From assembly GCF_040187885.1 (NCBI RefSeq), contig NZ_JBDPLH010000006.1:203579-267578 (forward strand): a stretch of DNA of 64,000 bases, read 5' to 3'. This document shows positions 16,205-24,381 of this stretch, in pieces. The stretch is from Roseateles_E cavernae. Lineage in GTDB: Bacteria; Pseudomonadota; Gammaproteobacteria; Burkholderiales; Burkholderiaceae_C. Each line of letters starts with the position of its first letter. Position 1 is the stretch's first letter. The position numbers and the translations under genes were made by a program. The notes under the pieces were generated by a model. That model was given only the letters and a program-made list of their open reading frames with translations, was not told the origin of the DNA and searched no databases.

Positions 16205-18268
16205 ATGAACAGCGACAACACCGGCAACGACGACCTCAATATGAGCGGCGAAGACGCACCCACCCCTGACCGCCGCCAGCTGCTGCGCGGTGCGGCCGGC
16301 CTCTCGGCATTCGCGATGGGCGGCAGCCTGTTGGGCGGCGCGGAGCCGGCCGAAGCCGCCGGCAGCGCCGTCACCAGCTTTGCCATCGCGGTGCTGCCCG
16401 ACACCCAGTTCTACGCCCGCTACGCCACCACCGATGAGGGCCAGCAGTTCCAGAATCGCTACGGCTCAACGCCTTTTGCGGCGCAGACCGGCTGGATCGC
16501 CAGCAATGCCCGCAGCTACAACATCCCCTTCGTCATCCATCTGGGCGATGTGGTTGACCAGCAGGGCAAACCCAACCAGTGGCGCGTGGCCGACGCCGCG
16601 ATGCAGCAGCTGGAAAACGTTGGCGTGCCCTACTCGATCCTGGCCGGCAATCACGACGTCATCAACGACCACGACTACCACCAGCCCTCCGATCAAGGCT
16701 TCGGCACCGATGCCCAGCGTCAGCTGGCGGCCGAGCCCTACCTGCAGTGGTTCCCGCGCAGCCGGGCGGCCCGGCAATCAACCTTCCGTGAGCGTGACAG
16801 CTCCGGCTTTCACGAGTACCACGTCTTCGAGTCGCATGGCATCAAGTTCATGGTGCTGTCGCTGTCATGGCGCATCTCCGACGCCGGCATCGCCTGGGCA
16901 CGCAGCGTCATCGCACGCAACCCCACATTGCCGGTGATTCTGTCGAACCACCAGTTGCTGAACATCGACAGCGACGGCATCAGCCCGCTGGAAACGGCCT
17001 ACGGCAAGATGCTGTGGGCCCAGCTGATCAACGACAACGATCAGATCTTCATGACCTTGAACGGTCACCACCACGGCGCCGCCCATCTGCGCAAGTTCAA
17101 TGCCTTCGGCAATGAAGTGCACCAGATGGTGGTCGACTACCAGATGGACTATCAGGGCGGCAACGCCATGATGCGGCTCTATGAGGTCGACTTCAGCAAC
17201 AACAAGATCGATGTGATGTCGTTCTCGCCCTGGGTGGTCGGCAAGCCCAAGCAGACACTCAACCAGTTCGACTTCGCGGAGCTGACCCAGGCCAACAATC
17301 GCTTCACGATCCCGATCAATTTCAAGAAGCGCTTTGCGGGCTTCCTGCGCTGGCGACCGACGATGTCCAGCAATGGCGCGGCCATCCTGCCGCGTGTGCG
17401 CACCGAGCTGCTGGCCAACTACGTCGAGCCGCCACCGAAGCTCAGCCGCCCTCCGCTCGATTCGAACGACTTCCCCTATGTGGCGGACACCTACGCGCAC
17501 TGGCGCGCGCCGACCACCATCACGGAAGGCCAGATCGTCAAGGTCGGTGACACCTTGCCCGATATCTTCGCGGGTCACGATATGCGTCGCGCCGGCCTGA
17601 TCGGGCCGGCGATGGTGGGCGACGTGACCTGGTCGACCGACAAACACCGGCTGTCGTCGGCCCCGGGCAGCGTGCGCTTTCTCAACAGCGACAAGACGGT
17701 GGGCCGCCTCAGCGCCTTCCTGACCGCGATGGGCGCACCCGTCAACGGCCGCAGCTTCTGGACCGGCTACACGATCGAAGCCTTCGTCAAAATTCCCGCC
17801 GACTGGGACGCGAGCAAGCACCGCTGGGGCAATCTGCTCGGCCGCCAAGGCAATCGCGGTGCGGTGCCCGGTGGCTACCAGGGCGGTGACCCGGAGGCTT
17901 CGAGCGTGCTGTTCGCGATCTCCAGCCTGCGCGAAGTGCAATGGGAAGTGGTGCCGGCGTCCAATTCACGCTATGCCCAGACCAACTGGTCGGGCGAGCT
18001 GATACGCAACACCTGGTACCACGTCGCCATCGTCAACGATCCGGCGACCGCCACCACGACGCTCTATGTCGAAGGCGCGCCGGTGCTGCGCAATGTCAGC
18101 AACGCAGCAACGGGCACGCGCTCGCAGAGCTCACCGCTGCCTTGGATCATCGGAGCCGGCTGGTGGGACGGCGTGCTCGACGACGGTTTCTACGGCTGGA
18201 TCGGCGAGATGCGTCTGGTCGGCAAACCCATCCCGCCCGAACAGTGGCTCACCGCACGCCGCAACTGA
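16205..18268 (+). CDS. Tat-exported metallophosphoesterase with C-terminal LamG-like domain
   Basis: The start giving MNSDNTGNDDLNMSGED (687 residues) is preferred; an ATG 12 codons later is possible. A Tat signal is clear (PDRRQLLRGAAGLSAFAMGG). The calcineurin-like phosphoesterase domain follows with its metal motifs in order: VLPDTQFYA, IHLGDVVDQ, LAGNHDVIND, SNHQLL and LNGHHHGA. The C-terminal 200 residues have a concanavalin/LamG-like pattern (YTIEAFVKIPADW, TWYHVAIVND, TTTLYVEGAPVL, GWIGEMRLVGKP). It is probably a periplasmic or secreted phosphohydrolase that binds a glycan or surface. It is followed by a PEP-CTERM protein gene. Confidence 0.88.
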   Translation: MNSDNTGNDDLNMSGEDAPTPDRRQLLRGAAGLSAFAMGGSLLGGAEPAEAAGSAVTSFAIAVLPDTQFYARYATTDEGQQFQNRYGSTPFAAQTGWIASNARSYNIPFVIHLGDVVDQQGKPNQWRVADAAMQQLENVGVPYSILAGNHDVINDHDYHQPSDQGFGTDAQRQLAAEPYLQWFPRSRAARQSTFRERDSSGFHEYHVFESHGIKFMVLSLSWRISDAGIAWARSVIARNPTLPVILSNHQLLNIDSDGISPLETAYGKMLWAQLINDNDQIFMTLNGHHHGAAHLRKFNAFGNEVHQMVVDYQMDYQGGNAMMRLYEVDFSNNKIDVMSFSPWVVGKPKQTLNQFDFAELTQANNRFTIPINFKKRFAGFLRWRPTMSSNGAAILPRVRTELLANYVEPPPKLSRPPLDSNDFPYVADTYAHWRAPTTITEGQIVKVGDTLPDIFAGHDMRRAGLIGPAMVGDVTWSTDKHRLSSAPGSVRFLNSDKTVGRLSAFLTAMGAPVNGRSFWTGYTIEAFVKIPADWDASKHRWGNLLGRQGNRGAVPGGYQGGDPEASSVLFAISSLREVQWEVVPASNSRYAQTNWSGELIRNTWYHVAIVNDPATATTTLYVEGAPVLRNVSNAATGTRSQSSPLPWIIGAGWWDGVLDDGFYGWIGEMRLVGKPIPPEQWLTARRN

Positions 18269-18315
18269 TACTGCCGGCCGCCACTGCGGCCCCGTTTTCC
18301 TTGGAGTACTTTCCC

Positions 18316-19119
18316 ATGATTCAACGCCTTCTTCTTGGTGTGGCGCTCGCCACCGCCCTCGCTCCGGCCTGCGCAGCGGAACAGTTCGAGGCCTCGGCCG
18401 ACATCTTCAACGGCAGCGGCTATGGCCAGAGCTACCTCGGCGCAGGCGGCACGACACCGCTCTACAACCAGGCACTCGGCCAGGTGGTCGATGGCGGCAA
18501 TGGCGCCTTTGACGCCTTCGGCTTCTACAACAGCGGCGTCGGCGCCCTGAGCCAGACGCGCCAGGTCGAGCTGCTCAGCGGGAACGTCTTCCGCTTCTTC
18601 GACACCTTCACCAACCATAGTGCGAGCAGCATCACGACCACGCTCAACTTCTTCGGCAACCTCGGCTCGGACGGCGACGAGTTGGTCCGCAGCACCAAGC
18701 CCGGCCTGCTGGTCAGCTGCGAGGACGACGGCAGCGGCAGTTGCGGCAGCGATCCGGTGCTGGCCCTGGTCTCGGGCAATAACGGCCTGGGCCGCGCAGC
18801 GATCACGCCCGACCGCTACAACGTGGGCTTCTCCGTCACCGTGAAGCCCGGCGAGAGCCTGAGCTTGCTCAACTTCGCCTTCCTCGCCAGCGATGTGAAC
18901 GGCCCGACCGTGTCCGATCTGTGGCTGGCCCAATCCACCGGCGAGTCGCTGCTGAGTGCACCGCGCCTGGACGGTCTGAGCGCACAGCAGATCGCCACCA
19001 TGGCCAACTTCACGACGCCGGTACCTGAACCAACGAGCTGGGCCCTGCTGGCCCTGGGCCTGGGCGTGCTGGCCTTGCGCCGCTCGCGCCTGACTCTTCG
19101 CCGGCCCTGTCCGGCTTGA
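18316..19119 (+). CDS. PEP-CTERM sorting-signal exoprotein
   Basis: The 267-residue protein has a signal peptide (MIQRLLLGVALATALAPACA) and a beta-rich secreted body (EASADIFNGSGYGQSYLGAG) with a probable disulfide in SCEDDGSGSCGSD. It ends with the canonical PEP-CTERM tail VPEPTSWALLALGLGVLALR followed by Arg-rich residues. Such proteins are processed by exosortase and secreted with exopolysaccharide or anchored at the surface. The start is set by GGAG eight nt before the ATG, 47 nt after the phosphoesterase gene, so the two are likely co-transcribed. The body is of unknown function. Confidence 0.9.
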   Translation: MIQRLLLGVALATALAPACAAEQFEASADIFNGSGYGQSYLGAGGTTPLYNQALGQVVDGGNGAFDAFGFYNSGVGALSQTRQVELLSGNVFRFFDTFTNHSASSITTTLNFFGNLGSDGDELVRSTKPGLLVSCEDDGSGSCGSDPVLALVSGNNGLGRAAITPDRYNVGFSVTVKPGESLSLLNFAFLASDVNGPTVSDLWLAQSTGESLLSAPRLDGLSAQQIATMANFTTPVPEPTSWALLALGLGVLALRRSRLTLRRPCPA

Positions 19120-19443
19120 GCCGCCACATGAGTGTGGCCATCTGATGAACTAGAGAAGGCCGGCGTCTAGAGCGCCGGCCCCGAGCCGATCAGGCTCAGT
19201 TCAGTTGTGCGCCGCAAGAGCGGCGGCAGAGATTTTCAGAGGCTTCGACTTCACGACTTGGATTCCTGTACAGAGCCATGCTTGGCCTGATGTAGAAGGG
19301 GTCAGTGCAGAGCCGGACACTTTTCCAGGCCCTGTGTAAGTTAAACGCAGCCGGCTCGACTACTCGGTGAGACCTTGCCTGAGCCTTGCGCGGCTACCGG
19401 CTCGTCTTCTTGTGCAAACCTCATAGCCTCAGGAGTCTTGTCT
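19120..19443. other. Intergenic region with a GC-rich hairpin
   Basis: A perfect 8-bp inverted repeat GGCCGGCG/CGCCGGCC (19158-19165 and 19173-19180) lies 39 nt after the PEP-CTERM stop. No T-run follows, so it is a weak terminator candidate or transcript-stabilising hairpin. The rest holds no supported gene. Confidence 0.5.
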
Positions 19444-20460
19444 ATGCCAAAGCTGCTTCTCTCTGCCGTGGCTGCCGCTACCGCTGCGTTGACCTCGACC
19501 GCATTTGCACAGTCGCCCGCGACCGCGCAGATAGACCCCAAAACCGTCCTGGATCAGTTCGAGTCCACCTTCGGCAAGTTCGAAGGCTTTCGCCGCTCGG
19601 GTGCCAAGGGTGTTTGCGCCGTGGGCGAATTCGTCGGCACCGCAGATGCGCGCGCGCTGTCGACAGCCTCGGCCTTCAGCGGCAAGCCGGTGCCCGTCGT
19701 GCTGCGCTTCTCGGTGGGTGGCGCCAATCCGAAGGCACCTGACAACGCCAAGTCCCAGCGCAATATGGCTCTGCAGTTCAATCTGCCCGATGGCGAGTTG
19801 TGGCAGATGGGCAATATCTCGGCGCCGGTGTTTGGTGCTTCATCGCCACAGCAGTTCCTCGCGCGGCTGGCTTCTCTTCAGCCTGACCCCGCCACCAAGA
19901 TGCCAGATGCGGCCAAGGTCAAGGCATTTGCAGATGCAAACCCGGAAGTGCTGCTGCAGGGCAAGTACTACGCATCCCAGCCGGTGCCGGCCAGCTTCGG
20001 CACAGTCAACTACTGGGGCGTCAGCGCCTTCGGCTTTGTCAACACCGCCGGCACAAAACAGTTCGGCAAGTGGATCTTCGAACCTGTGGGCGGCGTGCAA
20101 GGCCTGAGTGACGAGGAGGCCAAGACCAAGGGGCCGAGCTTCCTGTTTGATGAGCTCAGACAACGAGTCAAGGACGGCAAGGTCGCCTTTAATTTCAACC
20201 TGGAACTGGCTCAGCCCGGCGACAAGATCGACAGCGCGACCGTACCGCTGCCGGAAGGACGCAAGAAGCTCAATCTGGGTTTGCTGAAAGTCACCTCGGT
20301 GGCCGAGGACGGTGGCGGCGCCTGCCTGACGATCACCTACAACCCCATGGTTCTTCCCAAGGGCGTGGAGCCGTCCGCCGATCCGATGATTGTCGCCCGC
20401 GCCGCCCCCTATGCAGTCGGGCTCGGTCGTCGCCTGACCGAGGGCGCGAAGCAGCAGTAG
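19444..20460 (+). CDS. Periplasmic catalase-family (SrpA-like) haem protein lacking the distal His
   Basis: The start giving MPKLLLSAVAAATAALTSTA (338 residues) provides a signal peptide cleaved near AFA-Q. The rest is the compact catalase-family peroxidase fold: FGKFEGFRRSGAKGVCAVGE, VLRFSVGGANP, RNMALQFNLPDG, NYWGVSAFGFVN. The C-terminal PMIVARAAPYAVGLGRR contains the expected haem-ligand Tyr. In catalases and related peroxidases the distal catalytic His sits in HAKG; here the position is Gly53 (SGAKG). Classical peroxide chemistry is therefore doubtful. The protein may still bind haem or have another role. A decayed copy of part of the gene lies at 15466-15594. Confidence 0.82.
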   Translation: MPKLLLSAVAAATAALTSTAFAQSPATAQIDPKTVLDQFESTFGKFEGFRRSGAKGVCAVGEFVGTADARALSTASAFSGKPVPVVLRFSVGGANPKAPDNAKSQRNMALQFNLPDGELWQMGNISAPVFGASSPQQFLARLASLQPDPATKMPDAAKVKAFADANPEVLLQGKYYASQPVPASFGTVNYWGVSAFGFVNTAGTKQFGKWIFEPVGGVQGLSDEEAKTKGPSFLFDELRQRVKDGKVAFNFNLELAQPGDKIDSATVPLPEGRKKLNLGLLKVTSVAEDGGGACLTITYNPMVLPKGVEPSADPMIVARAAPYAVGLGRRLTEGAKQQ

Positions 20461-20780
20461 CGAGTGCGAGGCTCGGCACCGGCTAGACGATCAGCTCGGA
20501 TCTTCGGGACTTGTAGAAGATACGGCCAGCACCATCTCCGCGTGCCGAGCCGCTTTATCGGGGGGATCCAAAGAAGACCTCTTGACAGGCACCGTGCACA
20601 AACCACGGTCAGCCCTCGACAGGTAGCCGACCAGAGTTTCAGCTCGGCAGCAGGTGCGCTTTCATGCGGTGCACAGGACATGATGTGAACGACGTGCTGG
20701 CGCCACGTTGCGCGTCATCGGAGTGAGGCAGGACAACCGTCGTCGATACTCCAGCCTCGCCATCGTCGAGCCCAAAAGCC
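20461..20780. other. Intergenic stretch, no gene supported
   Basis: The region lies between the catalase-like gene and the convergent M14-like gene. I see no gene, terminator with a T-run or repeat in it. Confidence 0.5.
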
Positions 20781-22547
20781 CTACTCAGACACCTGCGCCG
20801 GCGCGGCGCGGCGCGGCGCAACAGCAGCCCCTGCCCTCGCCTCGCCCAGCAAGCCCTGCCAGTACAGCTCGGCGCCCAGCAACACGGTGCGCATCTGGGT
20901 GCGCTGGGCGAGCACAAAGGCCTCTCCGTAGACCGTCTCGTCGGGAAACTCGGTGATCAGCGTGAAGGGCACGGTCGAGCGGCTGTCGTCCTGGATCAGG
21001 CAGGGTATGCCGTTGAGCAGCAGCGGCGCCGTGTCGGCATCGACCCAGTGCGCGCGCCACAGCCGCTGCTGGCGCGCGTTCAGCGCGGCCAGGGCCGGGT
21101 CTTGCGCCAGCCCCGCGCTCAGCGCCTCAAGAAAGGCCAGGCCATCCCGCCCCGGGTGTCGACGCAGGATCAGGAAAAATCCGCGCGGCAGCGCCCAGTC
21201 CTCGAAGCCCGGCGGCAGATAGCCGGCAAAGGGCCGGGTCCACTCATGGGCCGGATAGCCATGCAGGCTGAAATGCAGGCCGGCCCCGGTGCGCGCGATC
21301 GCCTCCTGGCGCGCGGCCTTCTCGCCCAGCTCGGCGCCGCTGCGCGCCTCCAGATCGTCGCCCAAGGCGGTGTAGCGCGCCGCGTGGTGCATATGGCGCG
21401 GGTTGCCGCGGATCAGGGCCTGGTGCAGGGCCGCGCCGTCGGGGTTCTCCAGCGCCACCAGCGCGTAATGGGCTTGGTCCTGCTGCTGCAAGACCTGGAC
21501 TGCGCGCAGCGCGCCCACCACGCCCGAGCTTTCATTGGCATGCTGGCCAGCGCTGATCACGATGCCGGGCTTCGTGCCACGCCGGTGCAGGCCCGTGACC
21601 GGTCGGCCCTGGTGCGACAGGCAGGCAAAGCGCTCGCCCTGCAGCGGCGCCAGCCAGGCGGCCACCGCCTCGGGCGACAGCGGCGCAGCCTGCACGGCCA
21701 GGTCGTCCACCAATACTGGCTCGGACGACTGCGCCTGTGGTGCCGGCGCGCTCAGCAGCACCCTGACCCGCGTGCGGCCTGCGGCGGCGCGGATGTCGGG
21801 GATGATCTGGCCGGGCCGCAGCGTGCGGTCGCCCGGCGGGCGGCCGGCGCGGCGCTGGAAGAACTCCAGCACGGCAAAGTAGCAATCCTCGTGCAAGGCC
21901 TCGCGTGTGCTGATCAGCTCCTCGTCATAGGGCAGCGCGCGCTCGATGCCGCCGATCTCGACTTCGATGCGCAGCTGCTCGAAATAGGGTTCGGTCTTGC
22001 CCCAATGATGGCCGGCGACCGCCGCCATCGCCGCCTCGTAGGCGGCTCGATAGTCGCAGCCGGCCAAGGCCGCATCCTCGATCAGCCGGCCAGCGCGCCA
22101 GCTGCGCCGCCAGGCCAGCGGCGCGAAGGCCTGATCGATGGGCACGAACAGCGTCGCCAGCGGCCGTCCGTCGGCGCTGACGCGGGCCTCGGTCTGGGGC
22201 AGCGCGGCATCGGTCTCAAAGCCCAGTTCGCCCTCGCCCAGCAAGGCCGCCAGCGGATAGGCCTCGACCTTGAGCCGCTGCAGCACGGCTGGCGCCACCG
22301 TGATGAGCAGCAGCCGCCAGCCGGCCGGCAGCGCCAGCTCGCCTTCCAGCCAGGCGTGCAGCAGCGGTTTGTAGGCGCTGCGGATGCGGGCCGCGATGCC
22401 CAGCTCGGCCAGCGCCCGCTCGGCCTCGCGCCGCGCCGCCTCGTCCTCGAAGACCCAGGCCTCGAGGCGCTCGGGGCGCTCGCGCGCCGCCTGCTCCAGC
22501 AGCAGGTCCAGGCTGCGCGGCAGCGTGATGTCCAGCAGAGCACTCAT
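20781..22547 (-). CDS. M14-family-like zinc carboxypeptidase/amidase
   Basis: The start giving MSALLDITLPRSLDLLLEQA (588 residues) is chosen; upstream in-frame sequence belongs to the GNAT gene. The C-terminal half carries an M14 zinc signature (GIVISAGQHANESSG, i.e. HxxE) and downstream LHFSLHGYPAHEWTRPFAGY, consistent with the third ligand His. The N-terminal 330 residues form a family-specific region with no motif I know. There is no signal peptide, so it is cytosolic. It is the last gene of a minus-strand organosulfur gene run and may trim peptide or gamma-glutamyl conjugates brought in by the ABC systems; that substrate is an inference. Confidence 0.75.
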   Translation of the reverse strand: MSALLDITLPRSLDLLLEQAARERPERLEAWVFEDEAARREAERALAELGIAARIRSAYKPLLHAWLEGELALPAGWRLLLITVAPAVLQRLKVEAYPLAALLGEGELGFETDAALPQTEARVSADGRPLATLFVPIDQAFAPLAWRRSWRAGRLIEDAALAGCDYRAAYEAAMAAVAGHHWGKTEPYFEQLRIEVEIGGIERALPYDEELISTREALHEDCYFAVLEFFQRRAGRPPGDRTLRPGQIIPDIRAAAGRTRVRVLLSAPAPQAQSSEPVLVDDLAVQAAPLSPEAVAAWLAPLQGERFACLSHQGRPVTGLHRRGTKPGIVISAGQHANESSGVVGALRAVQVLQQQDQAHYALVALENPDGAALHQALIRGNPRHMHHAARYTALGDDLEARSGAELGEKAARQEAIARTGAGLHFSLHGYPAHEWTRPFAGYLPPGFEDWALPRGFFLILRRHPGRDGLAFLEALSAGLAQDPALAALNARQQRLWRAHWVDADTAPLLLNGIPCLIQDDSRSTVPFTLITEFPDETVYGEAFVLAQRTQMRTVLLGAELYWQGLLGEARAGAAVAPRRAAPAQVSE

Positions 22548-22578
22548 GATCGATGGTGGGGTGGTTTGCGTTCGGTGT

Positions 22579-23136
22579 TTATATCGCTGTTGAGGCCGCG
22601 CCCGCCGCCAGCCCGGACTGAGCTGCGACAGGGGGCGGGCCGGGCAAGCGCTTCTCGAAGGGCAGCGAGCGCAGCGCCTCCAGGTCGGCATCGGGGGCGA
22701 ACAGCGCACGGTAGCCATAGCCCAGATAGAGGCCCACGGCCTCGGGCTGGCGGCAGCCGGTGGTCAGGTAGATGCGCCGATAGCCCTGCCGCAGCGCGCG
22801 GCTCTCCAGCTCGATCAGCACGCGGCGGGCCAGGCCCTGGCGGCGCAGCCGGCGGTCGGTCCAGATGCGCTTGAACTCGGCGGTGTGCGGGTCGGCATGG
22901 CGCTTGAACGCGCCGCCGGCCACCGCCCGGCCCTCGCGCAGCAGCAGCACAAAGCTGCCGCCCTGCGGCGGCGTGAACAGCTCGGCCGGATAGCGCTCCA
23001 GCTCGGTCTGGGCGCTGATGCCGTCGCGCCGGAAGAAGTCGCCGTAACGGCTGTCGTACTCATGGCGCAACTCGTCGATCAGCGGCTTGGCCAGCGGATC
23101 GAGCGGGCTGGTGTCGATGAAATGGAATTCGCTCAT
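22579..23136 (-). CDS. GNAT-family N-acetyltransferase
   Basis: The 185-residue protein has the acetyl-CoA-binding GNAT core: FVLLLREGRAVAGGAFKRH (beta strands 2-3), LRRQGLARRVLIELESRA (the Q/RxxGxG/A loop) and YRRIYLTTGCRQPEAVGLYL. It sits 12 nt downstream of an M20 amidohydrolase gene and in the same run as LLM monooxygenases and a cystine-type transporter. This acetylase-plus-deacetylase combination matches the Bacillus S-alkyl-cysteine salvage sets. N-acetylation of an S-substituted cysteine is therefore a reasonable proposal, not a demonstrated activity. Confidence 0.85.
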   Translation of the reverse strand: MSEFHFIDTSPLDPLAKPLIDELRHEYDSRYGDFFRRDGISAQTELERYPAELFTPPQGGSFVLLLREGRAVAGGAFKRHADPHTAEFKRIWTDRRLRRQGLARRVLIELESRALRQGYRRIYLTTGCRQPEAVGLYLGYGYRALFAPDADLEALRSLPFEKRLPGPPPVAAQSGLAAGAASTAI

Positions 23137-23148
23137 CGCTCTCCCCCT

Positions 23149-24381
23149 TCAGGCCAGATAGCGCTCGACCAGGCGGGCCCAGTAGGTCGCGGCCGGCGCC
23201 AGGACGGCGTCGTTGAAGTCGTACTTCGGGCTGTGCAGCGCCGGGCCCTCGCCATTACCGATGAAGAGATAGCTGCCCGGCCGCGCCTGCAGCATGTAGG
23301 CGAAGTCCTCGCTGGCGGTGCGCGGACGGAAGTCCGCGTCGAGCTTGTCGGCGCCCAGGGCCTCGCGCGCCACCTCGCGGGCGAATTCGGTCTCGGCCGG
23401 GTGGTTGATCACGGCCGGGTAGCCGAGCCGGTAGTCGACCTCGGCCACCGCACCGAAGCTCTCGGCCTGGGCACGTGCCAGCGCCGGCACGCGCTGGCGC
23501 AGCAGCTCGCGCACCTCGGGCCTGAAGGAGCGTGCGGTCAGCTTGAGCTCCACGGTGTCGGGGATCACATTGGCCGCGAAGCCGCCGTGGATCGAACCCA
23601 CCGTGACCACGCCCATGTCCAGCGGGTTGATATTGCGCGCCACCACGCTTTGCAAGGCGGTGATCAGATGCGCGCTGACCAGCACCGGGTCCACCGTCTC
23701 CTGCGGCTGCGCGCCATGGCCGCCCTTGCCGCGCACCGTGATCAGGGCCTGGTCGACCGAGGCCATCGCCGGGCCGTCGACACAGCCCAGATGGCCGGCG
23801 TCAACACAGGGCCAGTTGTGCATGCCGAACACCGCATCAACCGGGAAGCGCTCGAACAACCCGGCGTCGATCATCTTCTTGGCTCCGCCGCCCATCTCCT
23901 CGGCCGGCTGGAAGATCAGCTGCAGCGTGCCGTCGAAATCGCCGTGCCGGGCCAGGTAATGGGCGGCCGCCAGCAGGGCCGTGGTGTGGCCGTCGTGGCC
24001 GCAGGCATGCATCACGCCCTCGTGCACGCTGGCATAAGGCAGGCCGGTGGCCTCGCGGATCGGCAGCGCATCCATATCGGCGCGCAGACCCAGGCGCTTG
24101 CCACCCTTGCCGCGGCGCAGGCTGCCGACCACGCCGGTGCCGGCAATCCCGGTGCTGACCTCGTAGCCCCAGGCCGACAGCCGCTCGGCCACCAGGGCCG
24201 CGGTGCGGTGCTCCTGGAAGGCCAGCTCGGGGTGCCGGTGGATGTCGCGGCGCAGCGCGATGAACTCGTCGAGATGGGTACTGATCTCGCGGCCGATGCG
24301 CTCGACCGCCTGCCGCGCCAGGGTCTGGCCCAGGCCCGGCGCGCGGTTCAGCACCAGGCTGCCATCATCGGCACCGCTCAT
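23149..24381 (-). CDS. M20-family amidohydrolase (N-acyl amino-acid deacylase)
   Basis: The 410-residue protein is of the M20D/hippurate-hydrolase class: HRHPELAFQEHRTAALVAER, GLRADMDALPI, HACGHDGHTTALL (metal ligands), QPAEEMGGGAKKMIDAGLFE (catalytic Glu pair) and GMHNWPCVDAGH. A dimerisation domain lies in the middle. It is predicted to be a cytosolic hydrolase of N-acyl amino acids. The start overlaps the upstream LLM monooxygenase stop by ATGA, so oxidation and deacylation are translationally linked. This supports a salvage route in which an N-acetylated sulfur compound is oxidised and then deacetylated. Confidence 0.9.
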   Translation of the reverse strand: MSGADDGSLVLNRAPGLGQTLARQAVERIGREISTHLDEFIALRRDIHRHPELAFQEHRTAALVAERLSAWGYEVSTGIAGTGVVGSLRRGKGGKRLGLRADMDALPIREATGLPYASVHEGVMHACGHDGHTTALLAAAHYLARHGDFDGTLQLIFQPAEEMGGGAKKMIDAGLFERFPVDAVFGMHNWPCVDAGHLGCVDGPAMASVDQALITVRGKGGHGAQPQETVDPVLVSAHLITALQSVVARNINPLDMGVVTVGSIHGGFAANVIPDTVELKLTARSFRPEVRELLRQRVPALARAQAESFGAVAEVDYRLGYPAVINHPAETEFAREVAREALGADKLDADFRPRTASEDFAYMLQARPGSYLFIGNGEGPALHSPKYDFNDAVLAPAATYWARLVERYLA

